A stretch of DNA of 64,000 nt from NCBI GenBank assembly GCA_016808115.1, contig JAEQBH010004111.1:62001-126000 (forward strand), in the 5' to 3' direction. The notes beneath the pieces are model-generated. The model was given only the letters and a program-made list of their open reading frames with translations. It made no database searches and was not told the origin of the DNA. A program made the position numbers and the translations under genes. This stretch comes from Tetrastigma voinierianum. Lineage: Eukaryota > Streptophyta > Magnoliopsida > Vitales > Vitaceae. Of the stretch, positions 34,931-48,058 are shown piece after piece; position 1 is the first letter of the stretch, and every line of letters starts with the position of its first letter.

Positions 34931-37053
34931 TGTAAAACCTTAGTAAATTTGAACTTTTCCAAAACAAATGGGCAAACACAGTGAACTTATCGCTACAATA
35001 CAGGTTGAAAACCTATAATTTTTCTAGATCTCGGATGACGAAACAGGCCTCACCATTGAATTTGGCTTGCAAATTAGTTGCATCGATCACTTAATTGAAT
35101 TCCAGATAAGAAGAATTTCCAATGGGAGGCAACGGGTGTCAAGGATTACGCTGTGCCTACGCTGGTCACAAGCGCACGCAGAGCGAGGTCGCATATTGCG
35201 GAAATATGGCGCAAGCCATGTGTCCACATGCATGTCAATGGAGAAGTTCATAAAGGAGGGAAATTAGTCTTGGGAGGAGGAGAGCAACAAAAAGGAAAGG
35301 AAGGAAAAAAAAAGCGAAAGGGAAAGAGAAAGCAGGGAAATGAAGGCGTTCCAACGATCAGAACTCATCGGACCAAGAAGTAAAGCCCGTATATTCGATG
35401 AGGGCTACTCTCCAAGACATAAGGATTCTTCCTATTTTGGTTTATGTTCCATAATAAGGGTTGTGGGGTTGTGTCTTTTCCCTAAGGGGTTGTTTGGCCG
35501 AATTTTGAAATATTGGAATGCTGCCATATTTTGATCCTACACACTAACGGGATAGACTGATTTTTAGGTGGGAAACCGAGGGACTTCGAACTATCGGTCC
35601 TTCATGTAAATTGTAGCTGCATCGCTGAACTTGATGTAGGCTTTGAATCACCAAAACGGACTTACAACCTGCTATGGTCAATTTCCGAGACTACCATAAT
35701 CGGGGTCGCTTATTTATTATGTCCGGATTTTCAACCGATTCGTAGATTTGCATCGATTTCGTGAACGCTTTTGGTGGTTTGTTAACTAATCTGGTGGCCC
35801 GAACCGAGACCGTCTACAACCGCTTTGGGACTTATTGTTCTCGCTTTGGTGGTCTATTATAGTCGCATCAGAGGTTTGAAATCGGATTGTTTTAAAGGGT
35901 TATCGCTTGATTTTCAGGATAACATGTTTGATCGTTTCCGCTTGATATATGTTTTAACATGTTAGCAATCGATGAAATGTTCGGGACATTATATGCTTTG
36001 ACATAATTATCCATGATGTATGATAAATTGTATGTTGGAATCGGGTCTATATGGCATTCATTACATGAGACATGGAATCGATATGAAATGGCATAATGCA
36101 TTGCATATGCAATCGAGACACGCATTTCATGGGTGTAAGTGTGATGGTGCCATCACACCATCCGCTGATGAGTGGTTCGACACGCTGAACAAAGTTCAAA
36201 CGAAGTCTCACATCGCCTCAGGCATGAAAATATGTGCTCTGCAATAGCAAACAAGGATAGGTTATACATATGTGTCCAACGGTGAAAGCCCGTGAAAGTG
36301 TAGGAAGGTGTGCGAAACCTATAGTGAGACCCCGAAAATTCGCTACCCATAAAAGACACATGATTTTGTAAAAGAAAGTAGTCATTAGAATATGACATCC
36401 AAAAGGTTTTGGTTTATAAACAAAATGAAATTTTGTTTGAAATGATCATTGGATGTGATTAATCAACATTATTTTATCACGCATGCGGGCATCAAGGTGT
36501 GTGATAGAGCTCAATGATCACTAGACTTATTACTGGGCATTACATCGAGTACGGAGTCGCACGACTCTGGCATGGTACATGATTGAATCTCATCTCATAT
36601 CATGGCATGACATATAGAATTCCATGATCGAATTGCATAATCTATGAATGCAGTTGATGAATGCAAGTGCTAAGTATCAGATTTACACTTAAAGCGGAGT
36701 ACTCGTAGAAGCTTCACTGGTGTTGTCAACCCTATATGGGATAACATTTCAGGTGCAGAGTAGACATCGATGGACAGCTCTCATTAGGTGTCAAAATTGT
36801 GAAGAAAGTCGGATTGTGGCTTTGTAACCTTTTTGTAAAAGTATTGGACATACAAGTTTGTAATATACGTTTGTATGAGGTTGTAATTGAACTCATAGTA
36901 ATATGTTTGAAAATAACATAAAATGTTCATTGAATGTAAATAAACGGATCCCGATAGATGGGATTGAATAGTGTGGTATCAAGAAATATGATATCCACGG
37001 GTATTTCCGCGTGTTGACAGTTGGTTAACAGACTGCTAGATTTTGGGGCTTCA
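34931..37053 (+). repeat. 3' LTR of chromovirus C2
   Basis: Starts TGTAAAACCTTAG after the polypurine tract and ends TTTTGGGGCTTCA. It is homologous to the C1 LTR (78-2456, opposite strand), for example GTGTCCAACGGTGAAAGCCC at 36271-36290. The sequence right of its end is Tat gag on the minus strand, so C2 inserted in a Tat element. No coding sequence inside. Confidence 0.8.
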
Positions 37054-37484
37054 TAGAGAGATTCAAGGATGGGGAGCTACTTGAGGACAACTCATCGTCT
37101 GTTGGGGTATCAATGTCGTCAAGAACAACGGGCCCCTTTCCCTTATCATGGGCGATCAGTTGCACATTATGGTAGTTATCTTGTGTGTCTTTGCTACTTT
37201 TCTCAATATTGGCTCGCAGTTGGTCATTCTCGCGCCTTATGCGCTCGACCTGACCTTGCAACCCTTTCATCTGTCCTACTTGTTCCTCTTGTTTTCTCTC
37301 CATGTCCTAACGCCAATGGAGGAATTGATCTTCTAGCAATTAGTTCATTGGAATGTTCATCATTGCACCTACCTCGATAGAATGGGGATCAATGAGCTTC
37401 GGGCTGATGAAGGGCTGCGAAGCTAATTTGTTGAAGCTGACTCTTTCGGCTGTGTAGACTTTCTATGTTTCTCATGTGGCACCA
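37054..37484 (-). pseudogene. Tat-type gag fragment
   Basis: The minus strand at 37303-37054 is open: MERKQEEQVGQMKGLQGQ, VERIRRENDQLRANIEKSSK, DTQDNYHNVQLIAHDKGKGP, then DDIDTPTDDELSSSSSPSLN. The coiled-coil then acidic/Ser-rich DELSSxSSPSxS pattern is the N-terminal part of Tat-lineage gag. Upstream (37310-37484) lies noncoding leader. The reading ends exactly where the C2 LTR begins, so C2 interrupts this gag. With 28930-29895 it forms the two flanks of one Tat element. Confidence 0.75.
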
Positions 37485-38130
37485 ATTATTTGTTACCTTG
37501 ATGGAATCTGACCTCCAGGGCATCGGTGATGCAATGTAAACTTCTGAGAGCGATTACGACAACGGTGGGCCAGCTACCTCTCAGATGATTAAGTCAACAA
37601 AAATATGAAGAGGAAGAAGAAGAGAGTTCGCATTGTTGGAATTGCAAACCACCCCCTCATGGGGAATCTTCCTGATTTATAGACAATGGTTTGAGATCTC
37701 TCTATCTTGGGAAGGGTCTCTCTATTTTTAGGGATAAATATGTTTTGTATCAGCGAAACTAGTCTTAGCCTCGAGGATTATTCTTCCCATATCCGGGATT
37801 ATCTCTCAGGAGTAAGGGATTTGGAAGGCTGAAGAATTCATTGATGTCATAATGGCTTTACGGACTTCAGCTAAGTGTATTCATAACAAACTTCCCATAT
37901 GGGTAGAGATAGTAGGCTAGCGAGCAATCCCGAACCATGAGACCGCCTTAAGTGGCGCCGAAAGGGTTTGACCTTGCTTTCCCAGGCGCTCTTTAGATTC
38001 TCAGGTCTGGGAGGTGTCGCATAGTTTTGGTGGGAGCGAGTAGAATGAGACCAGTTTCATAACACGGGCGAAACGAGCTCGGCCGTCAGTGGCGGATCTT
38101 AAAGATCGTGGTACCTGCAAGGAGGGATGA
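37485..38130 (-). repeat. Probable 5' LTR of the Tat element
   Basis: The minus strand at about 37495-37465 reads TAACAAATAATTGGTGCCAC, with TTGGTGCCAC the likely primer-binding site, so the LTR lies to its right. CTATAAATCAGG on the minus strand near 37672-37683 is a TATA box. The outer end was not resolved and I found no 3' partner at the Tat left side. Confidence 0.5.
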
Positions 38131-39015
38131 GAGAAGGACAGTCAAAAGAAAGACAAAGGGGCGACTGAAGGGTTTTCGGGAGATTTTTGGCCCGGATGTT
38201 CAGCACCTTGGGAGGCCAAGAAGGACAGGGGACAGTGAGACTTTGAGTAGGTACACATCTCCCCATCTCTTTCATTTATTATGATCACTCGTCTTGATAT
38301 TTTTTCTTCAACTTTCTGGGTTGTCTTTATACATGTGCTTAGTACTGTTGTTGGATGTGTGTGTGCTTGAGTTTTCATGTTCCAGTTTGTTTTTTGATAT
38401 CTAATGCATCTTTGTCTTGAGAGTTTTATCCTTGCGTTTTTCTTTTTTTCTTCATTGCAAATAGGGTTGATTGTTTTCTGCCTTATGGTTCTGGTTTGTT
38501 TAATTGAGTTTGAGTTTACTATCTTTTTGGTGTTGATTCTCAGGTGTAATGAAGTTCTGGTGTTAGGTTTGGTAGTTGCGGCTCGGTAGATCTTTAGTAG
38601 AGATGTTTTGTATGAGCTCTGATCCTGATGGAAGTCGAAACGTTTAGTGGATATTGCATGATGTTCTCTGTATGATTCCGATTTGGTGGTGGATGGATTT
38701 TTTTATGGGGCTTACATGTTGTTTGAATCTGGTGGTGTATTATCCTTTAGCATTTAAAATTCATGTGTTTATCATTTAATGTTTCCTCACTATTTGATAT
38801 TCCCTATAATTTAGTAGTGTGTTGCCTTATACTTAACATTCAGTCATTAGTTTAGACTACCTTATTAAAAATGTGTTTTAATTTTGTTATATTTAATATC
38901 AAGTCTTAGATGGTATTTAATTTTCAAAATTAATTATGGTTTCGATGGTATTTAATTGCTACCATTATTTTGCTTATTTTAATCTTTTCGTTTTCCTTAC
39001 AATTTTAGCATTTTT
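38131..39015. other. Unassigned T-rich segment
   Basis: About 0.9 kb between the Tat LTR and the copia LTR. The plus strand is T-rich, with TTGATTCTCAGGTGTAATG (a splice-acceptor-like TCTCAG) near 38536 and several TTTTTCTTTTT tracts. It looks more like plant intron or untranslated sequence than like the neighbouring LTRs. The longest ORFs match nothing I know. It may be a host gene fragment or an older element end. Confidence 0.3.
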
Positions 39016-42000
39016 CAAGTTCAATATTTCAATTTCCATCCACTTAAGTAACTGCTCTAATTTGACTTAACTAATGTTCAGCCCCACGGGTTTCCGAACT
39101 CTCTACCATCTAAGTTCGGGAAGAGATTAAAAAAACTGCCTAACTAAGCTCTCTTTTATGTGTGTTTTTATTCATTAGTTTTTTTTTTAAATCAGGGAGT
39201 CCTAATTCTTCAAAATTTCTTATAAAAAAATTTTCTTAATTTTCTAAAAAAACATTCTTTCTTTATCAAAATTCTCTTTTCTTAAAATTTAAAAATTAAA
39301 TCAAATTCACTCTTGTCACTCAAAATTATACCTAGAATTTCACATTATTATATAAAAAAATCATTTTCTAAATTTTAGAAAAAACCATAAAGGTCACTCT
39401 TTAAATCTACAAAAATTCAAAAAATCATTTCCTTAATTTCTAAAAACTAAATATATATATATATATATATATATATTATTTTTCTTCATTTTATAAAATC
39501 AAAAAATCATTTTCTTTAATTTCTAAAAAAATTATTTTATTTAACTTCAAAATTTTCAAAAAATCATTTTTCTTAAATCAAAATTTAAATCATTTCTTTA
39601 ATTTAAAAATACTTAAAATTTATTTTCTTTATAAATATAGGTTTTAAATTCCAAAATTAAGAATCACTATCTTTAAATTTCCCGATCAAATTTTTTTCAA
39701 TATCCATTTGATATTTCCTTTTCCAAAAATAACATTCATGTGTATTAATACTATTTTTGCGTTTTTAAAAATTCTAAGCCCGATCTACTATATAATTCAA
39801 TAAAATGGGACTACATAGGGTTGACTTATGCTAAAAATAGGCTTTGGTGGGGCCTAACATAACTCTCATATGCTTTCAATGAATAATTTAGCACTTGATT
39901 TACCCAGTTTCTTTGATTATGAATGTTTTATATTTATTCTGTGACTAACGTTGTCTTTTGGTATTAAGCGCTCTCAATTCGTTGCGAAATTTTCTTCTTG
40001 CGCTAGACTTTATTATTTATTATATGTTTAATATGCTCTTGTAATATCATTGTTGTTTCTTCGTGATATCCATTGTATGATTAATAGATTTCCATATTCG
40101 CCTTAACTTGAATATTAGAAACCCAAACTTTAGTAGCTTAGAAATGTGCTACAACTTGTCCTTTGTGCCTTCGATTAATGTCATTTGGATCTGGCTCGGT
40201 TTCGCCGAGCCCCGTTTTTCATATTATGGTAGCATTTAGGGTTTAACTTTTTATTTTCTTTCATTAAAAAAATAAAATAAGTGACGTTCATGGTGCAAAT
40301 GGTTTTTAAAATAAAAAGCAGTCGCCTTTTTAGTAGGAAGCATTATAATAACAAAAATCGGTATCCATAAATACTAAACTAATTTAAAAAAAAAAACATT
40401 ATCTATTTGGATGCTCAAACATTCTTTCTCTACCATATCACGACCTAATTTATCACTCTTGCAATCATCAGAAATTCAGGATTATTCAAGGTAAATCTAA
40501 TTCTAGGTTTACTTTTTTGCTCTGTTGGTCTATAAAAAATGTGAGTCAACATCATATGAAATTTTTTGGTTTGCTTGTAATATTGAACCTCCAATTCATT
40601 GTTATAGTTCCATTGAATTATTTGGATTTTCTTTTATAGGCGTGATCCTTCCACGGATATGATCATTGTCCATTGCGAAGTGTTGGGGACTCGTTTTTAT
40701 ACTTCAAAAAGACGACAGAAGGTATTCGTATTCACTCTTTCCTTTCTGGTTTTTCTTCCATAAAATTTTGTTCTTTCAATTCTCTCTCCTATGTTTATAA
40801 TTATCTCAAGCTTCTGGTCGTTATAAACGTTTAGCTTGTAGAGTCATTCAATAATCATTGATTTTTATATTGTGCTAAATACAGTAGAAAGAAACCATGA
40901 TAGTATCTGTTGACAATATCTCATTATTGGATGTATTGCTTTGTTCTGGTTTTGGGTGATATCTATATTTTTAATGAAAATTTATTAACTTTTGATTTCG
41001 GCACATATTAGCATAAATATCATAAAACTGGAAAAATTGAAAGAATTTATTCATGCCTAATCAATATTTTGCGGGAAATATTTGATTCATGCCTAATCAA
41101 TATTTTGCAGGGTCTTAGTTGATTCATGCCTAAAAATTTTAAAGAAACCATACAAATGTATTGCTTCAAATATCAGATATTAATATTACGAGTTTTGGGT
41201 GTTCCCAAAGGCAAACAAAAAAATTTTGTGGGTGTGGATGTTTAATTGGCACATACTACTTGCTTTATTTTGTTACCTAATTTGTATGATTAGATTATTT
41301 AAAATATTTTTCCTTTAATGGAATTTGAATGTACGTGATCATTATTTTTCCACCTTCTGGCACATCAGAAACAAATAAGGAAGGTCAACGAACATTCTAT
41401 GACACTGTATCAACTCTTGCTTATTTTATTATCATCATTATTTATGTCAAATTTTTATTATCTTTATTTGATATTCATTTTTTTTTATTTAATTGTTACG
41501 AGTCATTTTCAAAATAATTTAGTCTTTATTTGATATTCATTATTATTTTTTGATTTAATGGTTATGAGTCACTTTCAAAACAATATCCATTCCCTGGGTT
41601 TTGAAGGAGAACTTAGAGGCACAATTAAAAACTATAGTGGATTTTTTTAAAAACATTATTTTCTAGGCTAACATATATGGTAATTGTTTTATAAAAAAAA
41701 ATTCATCATTCTGGGCATATCTTGCCTGTTCTGTGACTTTAAAGGAGATGAAAGACTAAATGCAGGCTTTTGGACTGTACAAAATGTGATACTGTAAAAG
41801 TGGTACCAGTGCCTCATTCTATTCAAATTGAGGATATAATAGTTGGGACATTAAAGACAAGGCTGCTACCACGTCTTTATTGCCACTCCTCCTCTTTTTT
41901 CATTCTATCGTTGCCACTATATCGTTCTTAGGAGTGATAAATTATTGAACCACGTCGACCAGTTGTTGGGTAGGGAATTAGATTTCTAAATAAGATACCC

Positions 42001-43282
42001 TCAATTTTTTTCCAAATTTGACCCTTGGTTAATGGCTATAAGTTAAGGATAGTGGAAATATAGCTTCTTCAATTTCGGTAGGGTTGCACCAGATAAACAC
42101 CATCACTTCCCTATCGTCTCTCATTTCTTGGCAGTCGCTTATATAGCTTGAACTCCTATTTTTTCTCTTTATCTCACTTCTGTATTCTCTTGCCTCAACC
42201 CCAAAAATGGGTGCTTAAAGTATTTATATTCGAAGGATAAATTTGAGATTGTTTATATACGAAGTTTGAGATTGCTACAAAAATTATTAAAATATTGTTA
42301 CCCCCGTCGGAAACATATATCAAACATTACTAAGAGGAAAACAGTTTGTGAACTAACATAACAGACACCTTCTGAAACAGAACAGAAAGAAAAATGTTTT
42401 ATTGGAACCTATTTGCATAAATCAGAATTTAGAAATAGGAAACGATCAAGTTTTGTGTTGGACACAATTTCATAAAACTATTTTATTGCCCTTGTAGTGG
42501 TGCTTAGGTCATGGCAATTTGTCTCCCAGGATAAAATGATCTCCAATCGCAAAAGAAAGCACTTCTCAAGGTTGGATGTCGAACCAAAACTTGTGCAGAA
42601 CTCGATCTCTCAAAACGAACGAAGATGATGTATGAAACAGGAAAAAACAATCTGTGTTTAATGAATGAATGAATGGCCTATTTATAGACTCACTCATATT
42701 AGATACGATCAATGAAGCTTCCAAAAATTTAAATTGGAGTGTGCGTACGGACATAGTGATGCAGCGGAGAAGGCGTCCATTCAGTCAAACAACACTTCCA
42801 AAACGACGGCGTTTAGACTCTCAATGGTAACCTAAGCAAAGCGACAGCGTTTTGATGTTTTAGATTTAAAAAATAATTGGATATATATACATCCCGATCT
42901 CGGCCCAGTAGTTGTGCACGTGCGCGTGTGGTGAACCAAGCATGAACTAGGTCCTCCCCCTTCCACAAAACTGGGGTGCCCCTTGGGGCCCAAACCCAAC
43001 TACAAGGTAGGTGTATATATACCCTTTAAAAGTCTTGTTCCCATCCCGATGTGGGACTGAGCCTTTTCACAACTTAAACACTTTGTTACCATTTCAAGTG
43101 GTGATGTTTGGAGAAATTTCTAGTCACTCCTTAATGGTTTTGAAACAACTTAATAGGTAATCTTTATCTCCTCATGGAGGAGAACACATTAATATTGGTT
43201 GGATGTTACAAAGTTTGTAGGACCCATTTAGTACAGCTCAAAGATACCTAATTCCCTAATACTCAAACCCGTTTTTCCAACA
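39016..43282 (-). repeat. Ty1/copia 3' LTR, copy A (4.3 kb)
   Basis: The minus strand starts TGTTGGAAAAACGGGTTTGA right after the polypurine tract. It is homologous end to end with 48059-57859 apart from the 5.8 kb insertion there. It contains CAGTCCCACATCGGGATGGG (43041-43060), a promoter-proximal phrase common in plant copia LTRs, and a minus-strand TATA box CTATAAATAG at 42678-42687. The part beyond about 42300 is AT-rich and includes an (AT)n at 39449-39476. A 4 kb LTR is unusually long for copia, so an older insertion may have been copied with it. Extra blocks relative to copy B lie at about 41035-41215 and 41590-41850. Confidence 0.75.
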
Positions 43283-43300
43283 ATCCCCCACATGAATGAA
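43283..43300 (-). promoter_or_regulatory. Copia polypurine tract
   Basis: The minus strand reads CATGTGGGGGAT immediately before the LTR start TGTTGGA. The same junction exists at 57860-57875 for copy B. Confidence 0.8.
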
Positions 43301-43689
43301 ATTGACTTAAAGTAATGCAAATGACGTCTCTCGACACTAGAAATTCGGTTGGAAATTTACGTATAGAAACAGCTTGTGGCCTTAAACCTTCCCTTGTGAA
43401 ATGCTATCAAGGTTACTGATTAATCAGTGAACATGATGTCTTGAACTGTTCAATCATTTGTGTAAACCAAGACAATAGCATTCACGCATAATCTTTCCTG
43501 ACAAAATTGGTTCTCACGATTGTGTTCATTTTGGCCTTGAACAATTTCTGGTTTCATGAGTGCTCCTAGAGAATTTAGCCTTTGTCATTCTCATAGGCAG
43601 AAGCTAGAGATTCATAATTCCCACATGAGTGACTTCTTATGGAAGGTATTCTGCTATACCCCACTTGTCTTTAACAAGATATAAGAATC

Positions 43690-45211
43690 ATTAAAAGTGT
43701 GGCTTACCTTGTTCAACACTACAGACATCACTATTTTGATTATAGGAATGAGTAGGAGATTTGTTCTTCGTAGTGATCTTCAATGAGTCATCTGAAGTCG
43801 GTTGTCTGAACCTAGATCTTGGGATCCGATTAGCTAGGTTGGGTTTCATTACGGCGACTCTTTTGTGTATAGGCTTTAAACCCATTCCCCTCGCGTGAGC
43901 TTGCGCTCTGGTCAAACCTTTGGATTATCGATCCATGATAGTCTCTTTTGACCTTATGTATTCAATGGTCTCATACCATTAGAGTTCTGCACGGTATTAT
44001 GTCTTCGACAAATATGTTGAGACTTACCGTTATATATATGACTCCGTGCTCTTCCAATTGCTGATTAACTTCTCCTTGATGAATGCAAATAACGAGCCTG
44101 AGTTGTGGCCACATTGGAATATCTTTAGAAATGTGAAGCCACTACGCTTCTTCATAACTTTATCTAGTGAAATAAACTTCGAATTCCATCATGGATCTAG
44201 CAATGCACATTGTAGAAGATTTCCAAGACACCACTCCACCACCAAGTGTAAATATATAGCCACTTGTGGACTTCGAGTATTTGGTGTCGGATATCCAATT
44301 CACGTCACAGTATCCTTCAAGTACTATTGGATATTTTGAGTGGTGCAATCCATAGTTTTGGGTGTATTTAAAATACCTCAAAACTCTAACTATTGCCTTC
44401 CAATGGTCTAGACCTGGATTACTTGTGTATCTACTCAATTTGCTAACAGCGTAAGCTATGTCTGGACGGGTACAGTTCATGACACACATCAAGCTGCCAA
44501 TTGCTCGTGCATATTCTTGTTGTAAAAGGCTTTTGCCATTATTTTTGGATAAATGTAGATTTACATTTACAGGTGTTCTCATTGGACTGTTATCATCTTG
44601 TTTAAATCTCTTAAGAATTTTCTCAATGTAATGTGATTGAGATAATATTAGTCCATCCCCAATGTTTATAGATATTTATCTAAGTATATTTATAAACACA
44701 CCTAAGTCTTTCATGTCAAACTTATTGTTGAACATTTCATGATAGGTTTTAATGACTTCATTAAATGCACCCATGATGATATAGCATCAACATAGAGACA
44801 AAATGACAAACCCCATGTTCAGTTATTACGACATATACACATTTGTCACACTCATTGATTTGAATCCATTTGTCGTATTTACATTGTCAGAGCTTTTTCC
44901 ATGCCACTACATTGGTGCTTGCTTTAATCCATAAAGGATTTAACAAGCGATAAACTTTCTTTGTGACCTAGAACAATATTCACTTCGATTGTTCCATGTA
45001 GATATCTTCATCCAGTCACCATTTAGAGAAAATTTGTCTTTACATCCATTTGATGTATCTCAAGGTGTGTATAGCTGTAACTAGCTATTAACATTTGAAT
45101 GGATGATATTCTTATTATTGGTGAATAGGTATCAAAACAGTCAAGCCTTCTTTTTCTTGTAACCTTTGATAACCGGTCTTGCCTTATATCGATAGATCCG
45201 TCTGCTTTCAT
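43690..45211 (-). pseudogene. Copia reverse transcriptase and RNase H, broken
   Basis: Minus-strand Ty1/copia remnant. RT begins at 45211 with MKADGSID, then DCFDTYSPIIRISSIQML and LEIHQMDVKTNFL. The palm is frameshifted (CDKCVY near 44850) and the catalytic YVDD box is not intact. The RT/RNase H junction is open at 44582-44160: RTPVNVNLHLSKN, SLMCVMNCTRPDIAYAVSKL, VLRYFKYTQNYGLHHSKYPI, DVNWISDTKYSKSTSGYIFT and VSWKSSTMCIARSMMEFE. YNGKSQHICRRHN lies near 44035-43995 and the C-terminus RGMGLKPIHK near 43890-43860. A clear single gene in pieces. Confidence 0.85.
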
Positions 45212-46360
45212 TTTCTTCTAGAATGTCCATTTTATGTCTCACAGGTTTGAACCTGGTAGGAAGATCCACTAGTTCCCGCGTGTGATTTTGCAAATTTGGA
45301 TTCTACTTCATCGTTTTATAGCCCCTTCTTTCAATAAAAGCTTCAGGGCTCGACATTTGCTTCCTTAAAGCTGAGCTGTCTTCTAACAAATACATTAGAA
45401 AATGAGCAGATTTTGGCGTTCCTGAAAGTCATTTTTACTGCGTCTAGGTTCACCATCATCTTGTTGGCCTTGACTGCGCGCGGTATCATGAGTTCTTTTA
45501 CTTGAGTTCGACTCCTGTGTGCATTTGTAAGGAAATAAATTTTCAAAGAAAGATGCATTCCTTGATTCGATAATAGTATTGGCATGCATATAAAAAATTT
45601 CTAATTTGTGAATCAGAAAACGATAAGCACTATAATCCATGTTATATCTAATGAAAAACACAATCGCTGTTTTTGCGGTCTATTTTAACCTTTTAAGGTA
45701 TAGGTACCGCCAAGCCTCCACACTTTTAAGTATTTGTGAAGGTCTTCGACCTTTCCACAACTCATAGAGTTATTGGTTTCTGCGGTATTATGTTGAGAGC
45801 TCTGTTTGCAAAGAATTTACAAATTTTGAGTAGTCGAACTTAATAGTAATGCATTCATCATTTTTTAAGTTACATTCTTAGATAAGCAACTATTTTGTTG
45901 AGAGATGAATATAGGGTGCGATAGTTTGGTGTATTATACCATTTAGTGAATAAAATCACCACAAGGGTGCTTCATATTCCACCACCTCTATACTTATTAT
46001 CACCTTGATCTTTCTATCAAGTTGGTTCTTCACCTCATTCTTGAAATGTTGAAACATTTCAATGCCTCATCTTTACTTCCCAATAGTAAACATAACGATA
46101 TGTTCCAATCATCAATTAGTGTAGGAAAAATATTTTCTTCTACCTCTTATTTGAATAAAATTTGGGAGTCCATGAATATCTGAATGTATTAACTCTAGAG
46201 GTTCACTAACCTTTCAATTGATTGGAAAGAAGTTCTTGTAAGTTAGATTCTACAAATCTCACATTTATGATTTGGATCTAGTTTAATTGGAGTAAACATT
46301 CCATATTAGTAATATGCGCAATGTATCATAATTAACATGTCTATTCCCACCATGCCACAC
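45212..46360 (-). pseudogene. Copia integrase, broken
   Basis: Minus strand. A decayed zinc-binding start is near 46365-46330 (VWHGG..RHVNYDTL). The core is scrambled: SKDEALKCFN near 46075, and VWRLGGTYTLKG near 45725-45690 before the GPKT-like segment. The conserved linker is at 45640-45540: SAYRFLIHKLEIF, IIESRNASFFENLFP. EPRRSKNDFQERQ follows near 45450. It is the least preserved part of this pol. Confidence 0.65.
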
Positions 46361-47708
46361 ATTTGAAGATTCGAAAAGCATATAATGAAGGCGTGATTGC
46401 AGTGTTAATAATTTTTAATCAGAGTGCAATAATCATTACATTCATTTTGAAGAGCCCATTGCTCATGTACCCCTTCCCCACATGCATCCCATTTTTGGTG
46501 AGGATGAAGTTGTTTGAGACAAACACAAACTTGAAGCCCTTCTTACTCAACAATGAGAGATTTAGACACTATATTCTTCAGTTTTATTTTATACAATACA
46601 TCATTGAGTAAGTTCATTGCGTGTCATCTTCAATACTACCTTCCTTGGCCTTTAACGGAAGAAGAGGAACACCCATAGAAGTTGTTCTCAGTATCTATGC
46701 TCTGACCTTGATGAACCATTTTCTTGTCTGACAGCTTATAATGATGCCCGCGTCACCACCATTCATGGTATTGTTACCAATGAAGTTCTACTCGAACTAC
46801 GAGAAGTTCATGTCACGAGACATCGATCTGCCCCACCACAGTCACATTGGCTTGAGGCGCTTCTTTGGATTCCCTTGCTCATGTGAACCATGACGATTAT
46901 AACACGATTGCCTGCCCATTTTACATAACGCTTGTGCCTTAAAACTTTATAGGACCTTGCTTGGGACCATTGCCATTGTGCTTCATCTTCTTGATATTAT
47001 GGAAGGTATGCCGCGTTCTAACTATGGCCTTGGATTAATGATGCGCCGCCACTTTGCCTTCTTCTCGGATACCGCCGGTTATCTTCCTCTACATTCTCGA
47101 TCGCACTATCAAGTCTTCCAGAATCTCCATTTCTGTAAACATGCTTTAGGTAATTGCGAATTCTTTCATAGGGGTGGCAATTTTAATAAATCTGACCGCT
47201 TGGAAGTTCATTGAGAACATCCCATCTTGCATGTATGTTATACAAAATCACTTGTAGATCTTGAACATGGCTGATCACGATCTTGGAATCAAGCATCTTC
47301 TTGTAGTCTAGGAAATTTTCCCGCTACAAACTTCTTGATGCGTATCAGATCAACATATTTTTTGTCAAGGATTCCCACAATTCTCTTGCGATATTGGGCG
47401 CAGCTTACACCAGCCTCTGATGTGTTTGTTAATTCATTCAAGAGGTAGTTGCGACACAAGAAATCCAGCATGCACCATCGCTACCTACTTTTGTGACCAC
47501 TTGCCTGTCAGTTTCATTTTCCTTCCGTCAGACATCCTCTTGAAGAAGCTTGAGGCCAGTTAAAGATGATCGGTAGAACAGCATCTTTTGGTACCTTTTT
47601 TGACTCTGTCCCATTAAATTTTTTCGGCTTTTCTCCATGATTCACAGTCATTGGCGCCATAACAAGCGTTGGAGGAGGCACCACGGTAGGAGTAGAATCG
47701 GTAGCCAT
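46361..47708 (-). pseudogene. Copia gag and protease, broken
   Basis: The minus strand begins at 47708 with MATDSTPTVVPPPTLV then NHGEKPKKFNGTES, the usual start of copia gag. DFLCRNYLLNELTNTSEAG follows at 47465-47405, KFVAGKFPRLQ near 47320, and HVQDLQVILYNIHA near 47265-47225. A coiled region EEDNRRYPRRR is near 47070. The nucleocapsid zinc knuckle is degraded near 46940-46880 and protease is hardly readable. GMHVGKGYMSNGLFKMNVM at about 46495-46440 is the protease-integrase linker. The start is chosen because it matches the family and directly follows the leader. Confidence 0.75.
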
Positions 47709-47743
47709 TCTTGTTTGAAGGAGAAAGCAGAATATATCAAATA

Positions 47744-47787
<44 letters not shown>

Positions 47788-48058
47788 TGCTGCTCTCTTA
47801 TATATATATATATATATATAACCGCCGAAATTCTGAGCAAAAATAAAACCAGTATTAAATCAAAGTGGCTTTCTGAGTTTTCGCAGACTTTAATATATAA
47901 ATTTTAATAAATAACTGAACTAAGTTCTGAGTAATAAAAAAAAATTAAAACAAACATATTATGTTTTGCAGAATTGAGCAATAAAACAATATTAAAACAA
48001 ACTGATCACTGTTTTGCAGAATTGTGCAATAAACAATATTAAAACAAACAGAGTACTA
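47709..48058 (-). other. Copia leader with AT repeats
   Basis: Noncoding leader between the 5' LTR and gag. It holds (AT)n runs at 47747-47786 and 47800-47820 and a duplicated unit (GAATTG.GCAATAAA.CAATATT then AAAACAAAC) at about 47970-48047. I could not recognise the usual TGGTATCAGAGC primer site. Confidence 0.6.

Noticed and set aside
35153..35383. Lys-rich basic ORF
   Set aside because: It lies in the C2 LTR over an AAAGGAAAGG purine tract and has no homologous frame in the C1 LTR.
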